From positions 1 to 64,000 of the forward strand of contig CBDIDO010000001.1 of the NCBI GenBank assembly GCA_965277735.1: DNA of 64,000 nucleotides. The letters run 5' to 3'. The stretch comes from RH-AL1 sp965277735. GTDB taxonomy: Bacteria > Pseudomonadota > Alphaproteobacteria > Rhizobiales > Beijerinckiaceae. The translations under genes and the position numbers were made by a program. The first letter of the stretch is position 1. Every line of letters starts with the position of its first letter. Positions 15,749 through 24,255 of this stretch are shown piece after piece. The notes beneath the pieces were generated by a model that worked only from the letters and a program-made list of their open reading frames with translations, was not told the origin of the DNA and did not search any database.

Positions 15749-15817
15749 CCGGAACCGGTACGCTTCAAGCATTATGGAAGAGCACCGGTTCCGGGGTCTC
15801 GCTCACGCGAGCCCCGG
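15749..15817. repeat. Two adjacent long hairpins downstream of ftsK
   Basis: CCGGAACCGGT (15749-15759) pairs with ACCGGTTCCGG (15784-15794). A second stem-loop CCGGGG...CCCCGG (15791-15817) with an inner CTCGC/GCGAG arm overlaps it. They lie just past the ftsK stop and could work as a terminator, though no T run follows. Confidence 0.6.
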
Positions 15818-15827
15818 AGTGACGTGA

Positions 15828-18434
15828 TTAGTCCTCGTCCTCGGCGCTCATCGGCACACCGGTGATCACGCGGGCGCGGGAATGGGCGAGGATCTCGCGC
15901 TTTCCCGTGTGGCTCGCGGGACCGAGGATGCCTTCCTTCTCCATGCGCTCGATCAGCGAGGCGGCCTTGTTGTAGCCGACCTGCAGGCGGCGCTGGACGT
16001 AGGAGACGGAGCTCTTCTTGTCGCGCAGCACGACCTTGACCGCCTGCTCGTAGAGCGAGCCGTCGTCGCCCTCGGCGCCCATCGAAGTCTTGTCGAACAC
16101 CGCGGCATCGCCACCGTCCTCGTCGCTGTCTTCCGCCGCCTCGCCTTCGACGTCGTCGGTGACGCTGTCGAGGTAGTCCGGCTGCCCTTGAGTCTTCAGA
16201 TGCGCGACGACCTTCTCGACCTCGTCGTCGCTGACGAACGGCCCGTGCACGCGATAGATGCGGCCGCCGCCCTGCATGTGCAGCATGTCGCCCTGGCCGA
16301 GCAGCTGCTCGGCGCCCTGCTCGCCGAGGATCGTGCGCGAGTCGATCTTCGACGTCACCTGGAAGGAGATGCGCGTCGGGAAGTTCGCCTTGATCGTACC
16401 GGTGATCACGTCGACCGACGGGCGCTGCGTCGCCATGATGAGATGGATGCCGGCCGCGCGGGCCATCTGCGCAAGGCGCTGGATCGCGCCCTCGATGTCC
16501 TTGCCGGCGACCATCATCAGGTCGGCCATCTCATCGACGATGACGACGATGTAGGGGAGCTTGACGAGGTCCATCGCCTGCTCTTCGGTCGTCGGCTTGC
16601 CGGTCTCGCGGTCGTAGCCGGTCGTCACCTGCATCATGATCGTCTCGCCGCGCGCCGTCGCCTCGGCGACGCGGGTATTGAAGCCGTCGATGTTGCGGAC
16701 GCCGAGTTTCGACATCTTACGATAGCGATCCTCCATCTCGCGGACCGCCCACTTGAGTGCCACCACCGCCTTCTTGGGGTCGGTGACGACCGGGGTCAGC
16801 AGATGCGGGATGCCATCATAGACGCTCAGCTCGAGCATCTTCGGGTCGACCATGATCAGCCGGCATTCCTCCGGCTTCAAACGATAGAGCAGCGACAGGA
16901 TCATCGTGTTGATGGCGACCGACTTGCCCGAGCCGGTGGTGCCGGCGACGAGCAGATGCGGCATCTTCGCCAGCTCGGCGACGACAGGCTCGCCGCCGAT
17001 CGTCTTGCCGAGCGCGATCGCCAGTTTGTGCTTCGAATCGCCGAACGCTTCGCTCTCGATCATCTCGCGAAAGTAGACGGTCTCGCGCCGCTCGTTCGGC
17101 AGCTCGATGCCGATCGCGTTGCGGCCCGGCACGACGGCGACGCGGGCGGAGAGCGCCGACATCGAGCGGGCGATGTCGTCGGCGAGGCCGATGACGCGCG
17201 AGGATTTCACGCCCGGCGCCGGCTCCAGCTCATAGAGCGTGACGACGGGGCCGGCGCGCACGTGGATGATCTCGCCGCGGATGCCGAAATCCTCGAGCGT
17301 CGACTCGAGAAGACGCGCGTTCTGCTCCAGCATCTCGGCGGTCAGCGCGTTGCCCTCGGGCTTGCGCGGCTCGGCGAGCAGGTCGATCGAGGGATATTCC
17401 CACTCGATCGAGACCGGGCGCGGCGCGGCCTTCGGCGCCGACGCGGCGGCCAGCGTCACCACTTTGGCGGTCATCGTCGTTTGAGGCGCCGCGGCGGCGA
17501 CGGCCGCAATAGAGGCCTGCGGCGCGACGACGCCCGGCTTCGCCTTGGCGCGCACGGCGACGGCAAAGGGCTGCTTCGGCGCGGCCGCGACGGCCTCGGC
17601 GACCGGCGCCAGCGTCGCAGCGATCGCCCGCGCCAGATCGTTGGCGGGCTCCGGCAGATCGGCGGCAAATCCGCTCGTCATGCGCAGGCGCCACGGCAAT
17701 CCGCGACGCATCTCGAATGCAGCCTGTTCCTCGATGCTCAAGTCGGCAACCTCATCCATGAAGTCGAATTCCGGGCCGTCGAACTCGTCATAGAAGGCGA
17801 GATCGACGGGAAGATCTGACGGCGCGATCAGCTCGACCGCGGCCATGGCAAACGCCTCTGCCGGGGCGATCGGACCAATCGGTGCGTCGTACAGCTGCGA
17901 GCGACGCAGCAGGTGGTCGGGGGTGCGCACGTAGCGCACGCCGGGCAGCGCCAGAAACGGCTTCTGCCAGCCCGGCGTCGCATCCGCGGGCGGAAACGAC
18001 ACGGCATAGCGCGGCGCCGGTGCTGGCGTTGTCGCGTACGGCTGGGCCGGCATTACGGGCGAGGGCGAGGGCGCGTAGGTAACGGGCGCTGCCGGCCGCG
18101 GCGGGGCGGCCTGAAGCGCACCGGGCGTGACCGCCTCGAAGATCGGCTGGCCCGTCACCGCATCGCGACGCGCTGCGTCCACCTTGAGGGGATTTGCGAC
18201 CTTGCGGGCGGCGCGCTCGATCTCGACGCCGAGCGGTGTGGGGCCGAAGGCGGAGAGGCGGGTGCCGTGCGGCCAGCCGGGCTCGGAGCGCGGGCCCAGC
18301 TCATCCTGCGTGCGCAGGTTTTCGATGAGGGCGACGATCAGGCGGCTGAGCGCGCGTGCGCTCGACAGCCCCGCCTCGCGCAGCCGCCCCTCGCGGGGAC
18401 GGACTGGAATGGCGCGGCTTGTTGAGGGACGCAT
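15828..18434 (-). CDS. ftsK: DNA translocase FtsK, form lacking membrane segments
   Basis: 868 residues from ATG 18434 (a TTG 18 bases upstream is also in frame). FtsK moves DNA to resolve chromosome ends at division. The motor is complete: LVAGTTGSGKSVAIN (Walker A, about residue 498), VIVDEMADLMM (Walker B, about 630), and a C-terminal gamma winged helix (SSVSYVQRRLQVGYNKAASL, about 795-855) that reads KOPS. The N-terminal 350 residues are Pro/Ala-rich and contain no hydrophobic segments, unlike the four-TM FtsK. Hyphomicrobiales often carry two copies, one of them soluble; a TM copy may be elsewhere. Confidence 0.93.
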   Translation of the reverse strand: MRPSTSRAIPVRPREGRLREAGLSSARALSRLIVALIENLRTQDELGPRSEPGWPHGTRLSAFGPTPLGVEIERAARKVANPLKVDAARRDAVTGQPIFEAVTPGALQAAPPRPAAPVTYAPSPSPVMPAQPYATTPAPAPRYAVSFPPADATPGWQKPFLALPGVRYVRTPDHLLRRSQLYDAPIGPIAPAEAFAMAAVELIAPSDLPVDLAFYDEFDGPEFDFMDEVADLSIEEQAAFEMRRGLPWRLRMTSGFAADLPEPANDLARAIAATLAPVAEAVAAAPKQPFAVAVRAKAKPGVVAPQASIAAVAAAAPQTTMTAKVVTLAAASAPKAAPRPVSIEWEYPSIDLLAEPRKPEGNALTAEMLEQNARLLESTLEDFGIRGEIIHVRAGPVVTLYELEPAPGVKSSRVIGLADDIARSMSALSARVAVVPGRNAIGIELPNERRETVYFREMIESEAFGDSKHKLAIALGKTIGGEPVVAELAKMPHLLVAGTTGSGKSVAINTMILSLLYRLKPEECRLIMVDPKMLELSVYDGIPHLLTPVVTDPKKAVVALKWAVREMEDRYRKMSKLGVRNIDGFNTRVAEATARGETIMMQVTTGYDRETGKPTTEEQAMDLVKLPYIVVIVDEMADLMMVAGKDIEGAIQRLAQMARAAGIHLIMATQRPSVDVITGTIKANFPTRISFQVTSKIDSRTILGEQGAEQLLGQGDMLHMQGGGRIYRVHGPFVSDDEVEKVVAHLKTQGQPDYLDSVTDDVEGEAAEDSDEDGGDAAVFDKTSMGAEGDDGSLYEQAVKVVLRDKKSSVSYVQRRLQVGYNKAASLIERMEKEGILGPASHTGKREILAHSRARVITGVPMSAEDED

Positions 18435-18552
18435 GAAGCACGCTCGACGCAACGGGACTGTCCGAAGGGTAAAGTTCGAGCGTTAAAATATCGCTGCCAT
18501 TGACCATGAACGTGGTGCGAAGACCCGGCTGAAATGCGCTAGAACGCGCGCC

Positions 18553-19572
18553 GTGCGACCTTTCCGTCCGATGCTCTTCCTCGCCCTGCTCCTCGCCGGC
18601 ACGCCCGCCGCGGCGGCGGACAAGTGCCCGGCATGGGAGCGCGTCTTGAAGCTGCCGAACGGCCCGCTGCACCTCGGGCTGGAGACCTATCCACAGACGC
18701 TCGGGGTAAAAGATCACGAGGTCGTCCTCACCTTCGACGACGGTCCGGACCCGGCGAAGACGCCGCATGTGCTCGACGCGCTGAAACAGGCCTGCGTGCA
18801 CGCGACCTTCTTTCTGGTCGGACGCCGCACCAATGCCGCGCCGGCGCTCGCACGCCGCGAGCTCGCCGAAGGCCACTCGGTCGGCCATCATTCGATGACC
18901 CATCCCTATTTCACGCTGCGCGGCTTCGACGAGGCGTCGGCCGAGCGCGACATCAACGCGGGCGTCCTGGCCGACGAGGTCGCGCTCTACGGCAAGGACG
19001 CCGGCACGGCGGCGCATCCGCACACGCCGTTCTTCCGATTTCCCGGCTTCGCCGACACGCCGGCGCTGCTCGGCGCGCTCGATTCGCGCAAATATATCGT
19101 CTTCGGTGCCGACCTCTGGGCGGAGGATTGGCTCCAGATGTCGCCGGCCTTTGAGCGCGACCGCGTGCTGCGGCTGCTGGAGAAGGCGCCGCACCACAAC
19201 GGCATCATCTTGTTCCACGATACCGTGCCCTGGACGGTGGCGATGCTGCCCGGCCTGCTCGCCGAGCTGCGGACGCGCGGCTACACGATCGTCCACCTCG
19301 TCCACGATTCGGCCGCGCCGGCGCCAGCTCTGACCTTGGCGGGCAAGGACTGGCACAACGAGAGCGAGGCGGTCATCGCGCATCTCTGGCCGCCGATCCT
19401 CCCGGGCGTGCACCACACTGCCAATCTTCTCGCCGACTTGGGCCCGGGCGAGCCGCCGGCCACCCGACGGCCGCCGCGTCGCGCGCGCGGTGTCCGCGCA
19501 CGGGCCACCGTGCGGCGCACGGCGCACCGGTTCGTGTGGCATGCGCGGCATTGGCGAAGAGGTCACGCCTGA
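18553..19572 (+). CDS. Secreted polysaccharide deacetylase (NodB-like)
   Basis: 339 residues with a signal peptide (1-22, MLFLALLLAGTPAAAA). The NodB domain shows LTFDDGPDPAKTPHVLDAL (catalytic Asp and metal Asp), a HHSMTHPYF metal-binding His pair, and a FRFPGF motif with the usual Arg. ILFHDT supplies the late catalytic His. The C-terminal tail is Arg-rich. It likely removes acetyl groups from a cell-wall or surface glycan. GTG start. It is convergent with lptE. Confidence 0.87.
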   Translation: MRPFRPMLFLALLLAGTPAAAADKCPAWERVLKLPNGPLHLGLETYPQTLGVKDHEVVLTFDDGPDPAKTPHVLDALKQACVHATFFLVGRRTNAAPALARRELAEGHSVGHHSMTHPYFTLRGFDEASAERDINAGVLADEVALYGKDAGTAAHPHTPFFRFPGFADTPALLGALDSRKYIVFGADLWAEDWLQMSPAFERDRVLRLLEKAPHHNGIILFHDTVPWTVAMLPGLLAELRTRGYTIVHLVHDSAAPAPALTLAGKDWHNESEAVIAHLWPPILPGVHHTANLLADLGPGEPPATRRPPRRARGVRARATVRRTAHRFVWHARHWRRGHA

Positions 19573-19581
19573 GCGGCGCGG

Positions 19582-20151
19582 CTACATCCCGGCGGGGTGG
19601 TGCGACAGCGCGGCGGCGAGGCGGATGCGCAGCTGGTCGGAGAGCGCCTTCGCGTCCTGGATCTCGGCATCGCGCGCGGCGCGGACGTTGCCGTAACGGT
19701 CCGAGTTGCGGTCGTAGCTCTTGAAGACGAAGGCATGCCCGCTGGTGACCGGCAGGCCGGTGCCGACCTGCACGAGCCGGTAGTCGGCGTTGACGATGAC
19801 CGACGACGCGGTCGCGATGCCCGACACGGTGTCGATCAGCGGCGTCTGAGAGGTTTCGGTCATCGTGACGTAGAGCCGGTACTTCGGCGTCACGTGCGAG
19901 CCGGTGCCGTTGAGATCGAATATGAGGTCGTCGCCGAGGTAATGGCCGATCCGGTCGGGGATCGGCTCGATGGCGATCGCCTGCAGGTCGCCCTGCAGGT
20001 CCTTGCCGCCTTCGGAGAGCTGGCCGTACATCGGCTGCAGGCAGCCGCCGAGCGCCAGCACGGCGACGAGCGCCAGGCTCTGCCGCACATGCCCCAGCCG
20101 CGCGGCTCGTCGTCCAAGTCCCGTCGCCTTCACTGGCACGGTCGCGTCCAT
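19582..20151 (-). CDS. lptE: LPS-assembly lipoprotein LptE
   Basis: 189 residues from ATG 20151. A lipobox, VLALGGC with C37, follows a hydrophobic stretch, and LQPMYG right after it is the standard start of alphaproteobacterial LptE. The mature part has alternating beta strands (YRLYVTMTETSQTPLIDT, ADYRLVQVGTGLPVTSG). LptE plugs the LptD barrel in the outer membrane and helps insert LPS. Usually it sits between leuS and holA; here neither is adjacent. Upstream on the same strand, 132 bases away, is pth. Confidence 0.85.
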   Translation of the reverse strand: MDATVPVKATGLGRRAARLGHVRQSLALVAVLALGGCLQPMYGQLSEGGKDLQGDLQAIAIEPIPDRIGHYLGDDLIFDLNGTGSHVTPKYRLYVTMTETSQTPLIDTVSGIATASSVIVNADYRLVQVGTGLPVTSGHAFVFKSYDRNSDRYGNVRAARDAEIQDAKALSDQLRIRLAAALSHHPAGM

Positions 20152-20283
20152 TCTTGATCTCAAACCCAGAGCGAAGCTCTAGCATGTCCTTCCTTAACGA
20201 GGCGCGGATTGCGGCCTCGTCAGGGCGTCGCGATCACGAAATCCGCGTGCGATGGCATTCGGGCAACGGGCGCGACACGCGCG

Positions 20284-20865
20284 TCACGGCGCGAGATGCG
20301 GCGCCATCGCCTGGTGGATCTTGTTTTGGAACTGGCTGTCGTGGCCGAGCGCCAGGTCGGGCGCGTCGGCGGCGACCGCGTCGCACAGCGCCTCGAGCCA
20401 GCCCTGCTCGTCCTTGCCGAAATTGCCGAGCACCCAGCCGAGCACGCGCTCCTTCGTGCCGGGATGGCCGATCCCGAGGCGCACGCGGCGGTAGTCGTTG
20501 CCCATGAGCTGGGTGATCGAGCGCAGGCCGTTGTGGCCCGCGTTGCCGCCGCCGGTCTTGACCCGCACCTGGCCGGGCAGCAGGTCGAGCTCGTCGTGGA
20601 AGACGACGATGTCGGCGAGCGCGAGCTTGTAGAAGGTCGCGGCCGCCTGCACCGAGCGGCCGGAGTCGTTCATGTAGGTCTGCGGCTCGAGCAGCACGAC
20701 CTTCTCGGTACCGATCGTCGCCTCGGTGACGAGACCCTGGAAACGGGCGCGCGGCTGCGGCGCGCGGTGGCGGCGCGCGATCGCCTCAACGGCCATGAAG
20801 CCGATGTTGTGGCGCTGGCCGGCGTGCTCACGCCCGGGATTGCCGAGACCGACGAAGAGAAGCAT
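20284..20865 (-). CDS. pth: Peptidyl-tRNA hydrolase
   Basis: 193 residues from ATG 20865. It releases peptides from drop-off peptidyl-tRNAs. The family signature LFVGLGNPGREHAGQRHNIG includes the conserved Asn and catalytic His; QTYMNDSG and VFHDELDLLPG with the catalytic Asp, and GGGNAGHNGLRSI follow. rplY lies 66 bases upstream in the same direction, a conserved pair in many bacteria. A GC-rich stem and T-rich tail between them may lower pth expression relative to rplY. Confidence 0.95.
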   Translation of the reverse strand: MLLFVGLGNPGREHAGQRHNIGFMAVEAIARRHRAPQPRARFQGLVTEATIGTEKVVLLEPQTYMNDSGRSVQAAATFYKLALADIVVFHDELDLLPGQVRVKTGGGNAGHNGLRSITQLMGNDYRRVRLGIGHPGTKERVLGWVLGNFGKDEQGWLEALCDAVAADAPDLALGHDSQFQNKIHQAMAPHLAP

Positions 20866-20875
20866 GCGCTCGCCC

Positions 20876-20911
20876 AAAGAAAGGCCCGCGCCGGTGTCCG
20901 GCGCGAGCCCG
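20876..20911 (-). terminator. Attenuator-like hairpin between rplY and pth
   Basis: On the minus strand GCGCCGG, loop ACA, CCGGCGC (20888-20904) extends outward with more GC pairs and is followed by TTTCTTTG. It lies inside the probable rplY-pth operon, so partial termination is the likely role. Confidence 0.5.
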
Positions 20912-20931
20912 ATCTGCGAAAGAGAACGACC

Positions 20932-21624
20932 TCAGTCGTTCTTCTTGTCGGCCTTCTCGTCCTTGTCGTCACCATCCTCGGCGGCATCCGCCTCGGCATC
21001 GCCCTCCTCGGACGGCACGGCGTCGGCTGCGACCTCAGGCTCGTCCTCGACGACTTCCTTCACCGGCGGCGCGATGGTCAGCACCGTGAAATCGTCCTCG
21101 GGCGACGACAGCTTGGCGCCACGCGGGAGCTTCAGCTCGCTCATGTGGCGGACATCGCCGATCTCCATGCCGGTGACGTCGATCTCGATCGCATCGGGGA
21201 TCGCGTCGGCCGCGACCTTCAGCTCGATCACGTGGCGGACGATGTTGACGACGCCGCCCTTCTTGAGGCCGGGCGCCTCGTCCTCGTTGATCGCGTGGAC
21301 CGGGATCTCGACGTCGATCTTCGAGCCCTTCTTGATCCGCAGGAAATCGACGTGCAGCGGGCGATCCTTGACCGGATCGAGCTGGTAGTCGCGCGGGATC
21401 ACGAGCTCGGGCGTGCCATCGACGTCGAGGTTGAACGTCGTGGTCAGAAACCCGCCGTGGTAGATGAGCACGTTTACATCGTGCCACAGGAGCGAGATCG
21501 GCATCGGCGGCTCGCCGCCCCCGTAAACCACTCCTGGTATGCGACCCTCACGGCGAACGCTGCGGGCGGCCCCCTTGCCTGTCCCGCTGCGCACCGAGGC
21601 CGCCAAAGACTTCGTCTCGGCCAT
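20932..21624 (-). CDS. rplY: Large ribosomal subunit protein L25, CTC form
   Basis: 230 residues from ATG 21624, preceded by AAGGA. The N-terminal 5S-rRNA-binding domain (SGTGKGAARSVRREGRIPGV, then VVYGGGEPPMPISL) and the C-terminal TL5/CTC beta domain are both present. The end is a highly acidic tail (EEGDAEADAAEDGDDKDEKA). The CTC form is twice the size of the Escherichia coli L25 and is usual in alphaproteobacteria. The upstream frame is open beyond the ATG but is non-conserved. Confidence 0.95.
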   Translation of the reverse strand: MAETKSLAASVRSGTGKGAARSVRREGRIPGVVYGGGEPPMPISLLWHDVNVLIYHGGFLTTTFNLDVDGTPELVIPRDYQLDPVKDRPLHVDFLRIKKGSKIDVEIPVHAINEDEAPGLKKGGVVNIVRHVIELKVAADAIPDAIEIDVTGMEIGDVRHMSELKLPRGAKLSSPEDDFTVLTIAPPVKEVVEDEPEVAADAVPSEEGDAEADAAEDGDDKDEKADKKND

Positions 21625-22012
21625 CTGGTGTCCTTTTGATATGTGCTTAGGCCGTGCCCACGCCTCCAGGGGTGTCGGAAACAAGCACGGCGGCGGTTCC
21701 TTTAGCCGCAGCAAGCGCCGGGGGCAAGCAAATCCCGGCGAGTCGCGGACCAAGTAACCCAGCGTAAAGCATGAAACGCGGCCGAACGCGGCGTCTCGTA
21801 TCGGCTTAAGGCTCTCTTCACCGCCGCAAGCCGCAATAGCGGCGACGCTGGGTCAATGCGGGCGGATTCTGCCGTCCGCACGAACCGATCATCAACCATA
21901 GGGCCCGAAACCGGCCAGTCTGACGCGACGTCATGCCCGCGCCGGTACGGCTAAGCCAAGACGGCGTTTACCGCGCATTCGCCACGCTCCCTACGATAGG
22001 CGGAGTGTGAAC
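21625..22012. other. Non-coding region between rplY and the tad/VWA gene
   Basis: About 390 bases between two divergent genes; it should hold both promoters and the rplY leader. No tRNA, no long repeat and no clear -35/-10 pair were found. Several short ORFs cross it but none has a ribosome binding site and coding-like third positions. Confidence 0.5.
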
Positions 22013-23884
22013 ATGCGTGGGCTGCTACGGCGCGGGCTTTGGGATTGCGTCTGGGCGCTCGGGACGAGGTTCCGGGCCAATCGTGAAGGACAGGTCGCCC
22101 TGACGTTCGCCTTGTCCTTCCTTCCAGCTCTCCTGATGGTCGGCGCCGCCATCGACTACGGCCGTGCCGTGTCGAAGCGCGCCGCGCTGCAGCAGGCGAC
22201 GGACGCCACCGTACTGGCGATCGCCCACAACGAGTTCTCGGGCACCAGCACGGTCACCTCGCTGACCGGGCCGACGCAGACCTATCTCGGCGGTCTCATG
22301 TCCGGCGCGACGATCAATTCCGGTGGGCTCACGCTCACGACCGGCAACACCAAGCTCTGCCTGGCGACGCAGATCAGCGTACCGACGACGATCACCGCGA
22401 TCACCCATGTCGCGACGATCCCCGTCGGTGCCCTTTCCTGCGCGCAGCCGCCGACCAGCAACACGATCGAGGTGGCGCTGGCGCTCGACAATTCCGGCTC
22501 GATGAGCGAGTCGGCCGGCGGTGCGACGAAGATGGCCGCGCTGATGCAGGGGGCTCAGTCGCTCGTCGACACCCTGAACCCTGCCGGCACGACGAAACCG
22601 CAGGCGGCGATCTCGATCGTACCCTTCACCGCCGTCGTCAACGTCGGCTCGAAGACCACCCCGGCGTTCATGGACACAGCGGGCAAGTCCTCGATCCACT
22701 GGCAGAACTTCCACCGGCCACAGCAGATCCTGCCGCTGCTACCCAACTTCTACCCGACCTCGAAGTTTGACCTGTTCTCGGCGCTGCAGAACGCTTGGGC
22801 CGGCTGTGTCGAGGAGCGTCCGGTGCCGTACACGACGACCGACACGCCGGCGAATTCGGCGACGCCGGACACGATGTTCGTGCCCTTCCTGTCGCCGGAC
22901 GATCCCGGCGACACGACGCCCGGCGATTGCTTCATCCTCAACCCCGTGACGCAGGTCGTGCTGACGAGCTGCGCGATCGGCACGCCCGGGCCGGGCCTGC
23001 TCGACACCCACCTTTTCTACAATTCCTACCTCTGGGACACCGGCACGGTGAACCTGAACATCGGGAACCTGTGCCTGCTCAACCCGCTCTCGGTGACCAA
23101 CGACACGATCAAGCTGCCGCTGCTCGCCAGCGACAACCAGCCGAACTATTTTCCGGCGGCCGGCGCGACGATGGTCTGCAAGTACAACGGCGGCAAGGTC
23201 GTCTCGACGACCTCCGGCCCCGGCGTGACGACCGGGCCGAACTTCCTGTGTAGCGGGCCGGCGCTCACCCCGCTGACCACCGACCGCACCGTCCTGACCA
23301 CGGCGATCAACGCGATGCAGGCCGGCGGCAGCACCGATCTCGCAGCCGGCACGATGTGGGCGTGGCGCACCATCTCGCCCACGGCGGCGATGTTCCCGGT
23401 GTCGTCGCCCGGCACGATCGGCTCGCAGAACCCGAAAACCTACGCAAGCTCCACGGGCGCCACCGCGACGAACAGGAAGTACCTCATCCTGATGACCGAT
23501 GGGTTCAATTCCTGGACGCAGAACCCCTACAGTCCGTGGGGCTCGACCTACGAGGCATTCGGCTATTTCGTGAACAACCGCATCGCCTCCTACGGCGACT
23601 GCAACAATGCAGGCTATTTCGTCGCCACCACGGCTACCAGCTATCGCTGCCAGCTCGACAACGTGACGCGGGAGGCCTGCAAGAACGCCAAGGCGGCCGG
23701 CATCACGGTCTACACGGTGGGCTTCACCATCTCCAGCGACCCGATCGATGCGCAGGGCATCAGCCTGCTTCAGACCTGCGCGTCGAACTCGTCCAACTAC
23801 TTCCAGGCGAGCGACGCGGCAGGCCTGGTCGGCGCCTTCCAGCAGATCGCCGCCAACATCCAGGGCTTGAGGCTCACCCAATGA
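22013..23884 (+). CDS. Tad-type pilus assembly protein with VWA domain (TadG-like)
   Basis: About 623 residues. An N-terminal TadE/TadG-like hydrophobic segment (EGQVALTFALSFLPALLMVG, then AAIDYGRAVSKRAALQQATD) would be cut or anchored like a pseudopilin. A VWA domain follows with an intact MIDAS start (LALDNSGSM) and LILMTDGFN. Two long insertions of low complexity lie inside it, and several Cys suggest disulfides. ATG 22013 is 7 bases after CGGAG; a GTG six bases earlier is in frame. No other tad genes are near, so it is a solitary copy, a common state in Hyphomicrobiales. Confidence 0.82.
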   Translation: MRGLLRRGLWDCVWALGTRFRANREGQVALTFALSFLPALLMVGAAIDYGRAVSKRAALQQATDATVLAIAHNEFSGTSTVTSLTGPTQTYLGGLMSGATINSGGLTLTTGNTKLCLATQISVPTTITAITHVATIPVGALSCAQPPTSNTIEVALALDNSGSMSESAGGATKMAALMQGAQSLVDTLNPAGTTKPQAAISIVPFTAVVNVGSKTTPAFMDTAGKSSIHWQNFHRPQQILPLLPNFYPTSKFDLFSALQNAWAGCVEERPVPYTTTDTPANSATPDTMFVPFLSPDDPGDTTPGDCFILNPVTQVVLTSCAIGTPGPGLLDTHLFYNSYLWDTGTVNLNIGNLCLLNPLSVTNDTIKLPLLASDNQPNYFPAAGATMVCKYNGGKVVSTTSGPGVTTGPNFLCSGPALTPLTTDRTVLTTAINAMQAGGSTDLAAGTMWAWRTISPTAAMFPVSSPGTIGSQNPKTYASSTGATATNRKYLILMTDGFNSWTQNPYSPWGSTYEAFGYFVNNRIASYGDCNNAGYFVATTATSYRCQLDNVTREACKNAKAAGITVYTVGFTISSDPIDAQGISLLQTCASNSSNYFQASDAAGLVGAFQQIAANIQGLRLTQ

Positions 23885-24048
23885 CGACGCGCAGGACCGC
23901 GAGCTCGACCGTGGCGATCGGCACGGCGGCGATCTTCGTCGCGTTGGCGGCCCTGATCAGCTCCCTGAGCGACGACCCGGCCGTGCTTGGCAAAGCCTGG
24001 AGCCTGCGCGGCACGCTCGTGCCGAGCGCCAAGGCGGACGAGCGCTGA
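23881..24048 (+). CDS. Tiny single-pass membrane protein coupled to the TadG-like gene
   Basis: 55 residues: an N-terminal basic stretch (MTTRRTASS), one hydrophobic segment (VAIGTAAIFVALAALI, about residues 11-26), then a polar tail ending AKADER. The ATG overlaps the TadG-like stop by ATGA, which strongly suggests translation. GC third positions are coding-like. No family is recognised. Its coupling suggests a helper for the VWA pilus-like protein; this is inference. Confidence 0.55.
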   Translation: MTTRRTASSTVAIGTAAIFVALAALISSLSDDPAVLGKAWSLRGTLVPSAKADER

Positions 24049-24082
24049 CCTGACGCCGATCGGGCATCGCGCACCGGGCCGA

Positions 24083-24111
24083 TTGCAAGCGGGAGCAAAT
24101 CCGGTTTAATG
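24083..24111 (+). promoter_or_regulatory. Possible promoter of the tRNA gene
   Basis: TTGCAA (24083-24088), a 17-base spacer and TTAATG (24106-24111) lie 39 bases before the tRNA. The -35 box is good, the -10 box weak. Confidence 0.3.
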
Positions 24112-24149
24112 CCGCCGCCCAAGGGCGGTGCGAACCGCACCGTCCGGCC

Positions 24150-24225
24150 GGGCCGGTAGCTCAATGGTTAGAGCCGGCCGCTCATAACGGTCTGGTTGCA
24201 GGTTCGAGTCCTGCCCGGCCCACCA
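24150..24225 (+). tRNA. tRNA with anticodon CAT (elongator Met or lysidine Ile2)
   Basis: 76 bases folding into a full cloverleaf. The acceptor stem GGGCCGG pairs with CCGGCCC; the D stem is GCTC/GAGC, the anticodon stem GGCCG/CGGTC with loop CTCATAA (anticodon CAT), and the T stem GCAGG/CCTGC with loop TTCGAGT. The discriminator is A and CCA is encoded. It is not the initiator, which lacks a 1-72 pair. Telling Met from Ile2 (C34 changed to lysidine by TilS) needs comparison with other CAT tRNAs of the genome. Confidence 0.95.
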
Positions 24226-24255
24226 GCCCGTTCCCAAAACCCAAGCACGAGTGCG

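Noticed and set aside
15882..17819. 645-codon plus-strand frame
   Set aside because: Antisense to ftsK. It is His/Asp/Arg-rich without a family match, as usual for shadow frames in high-GC genes.
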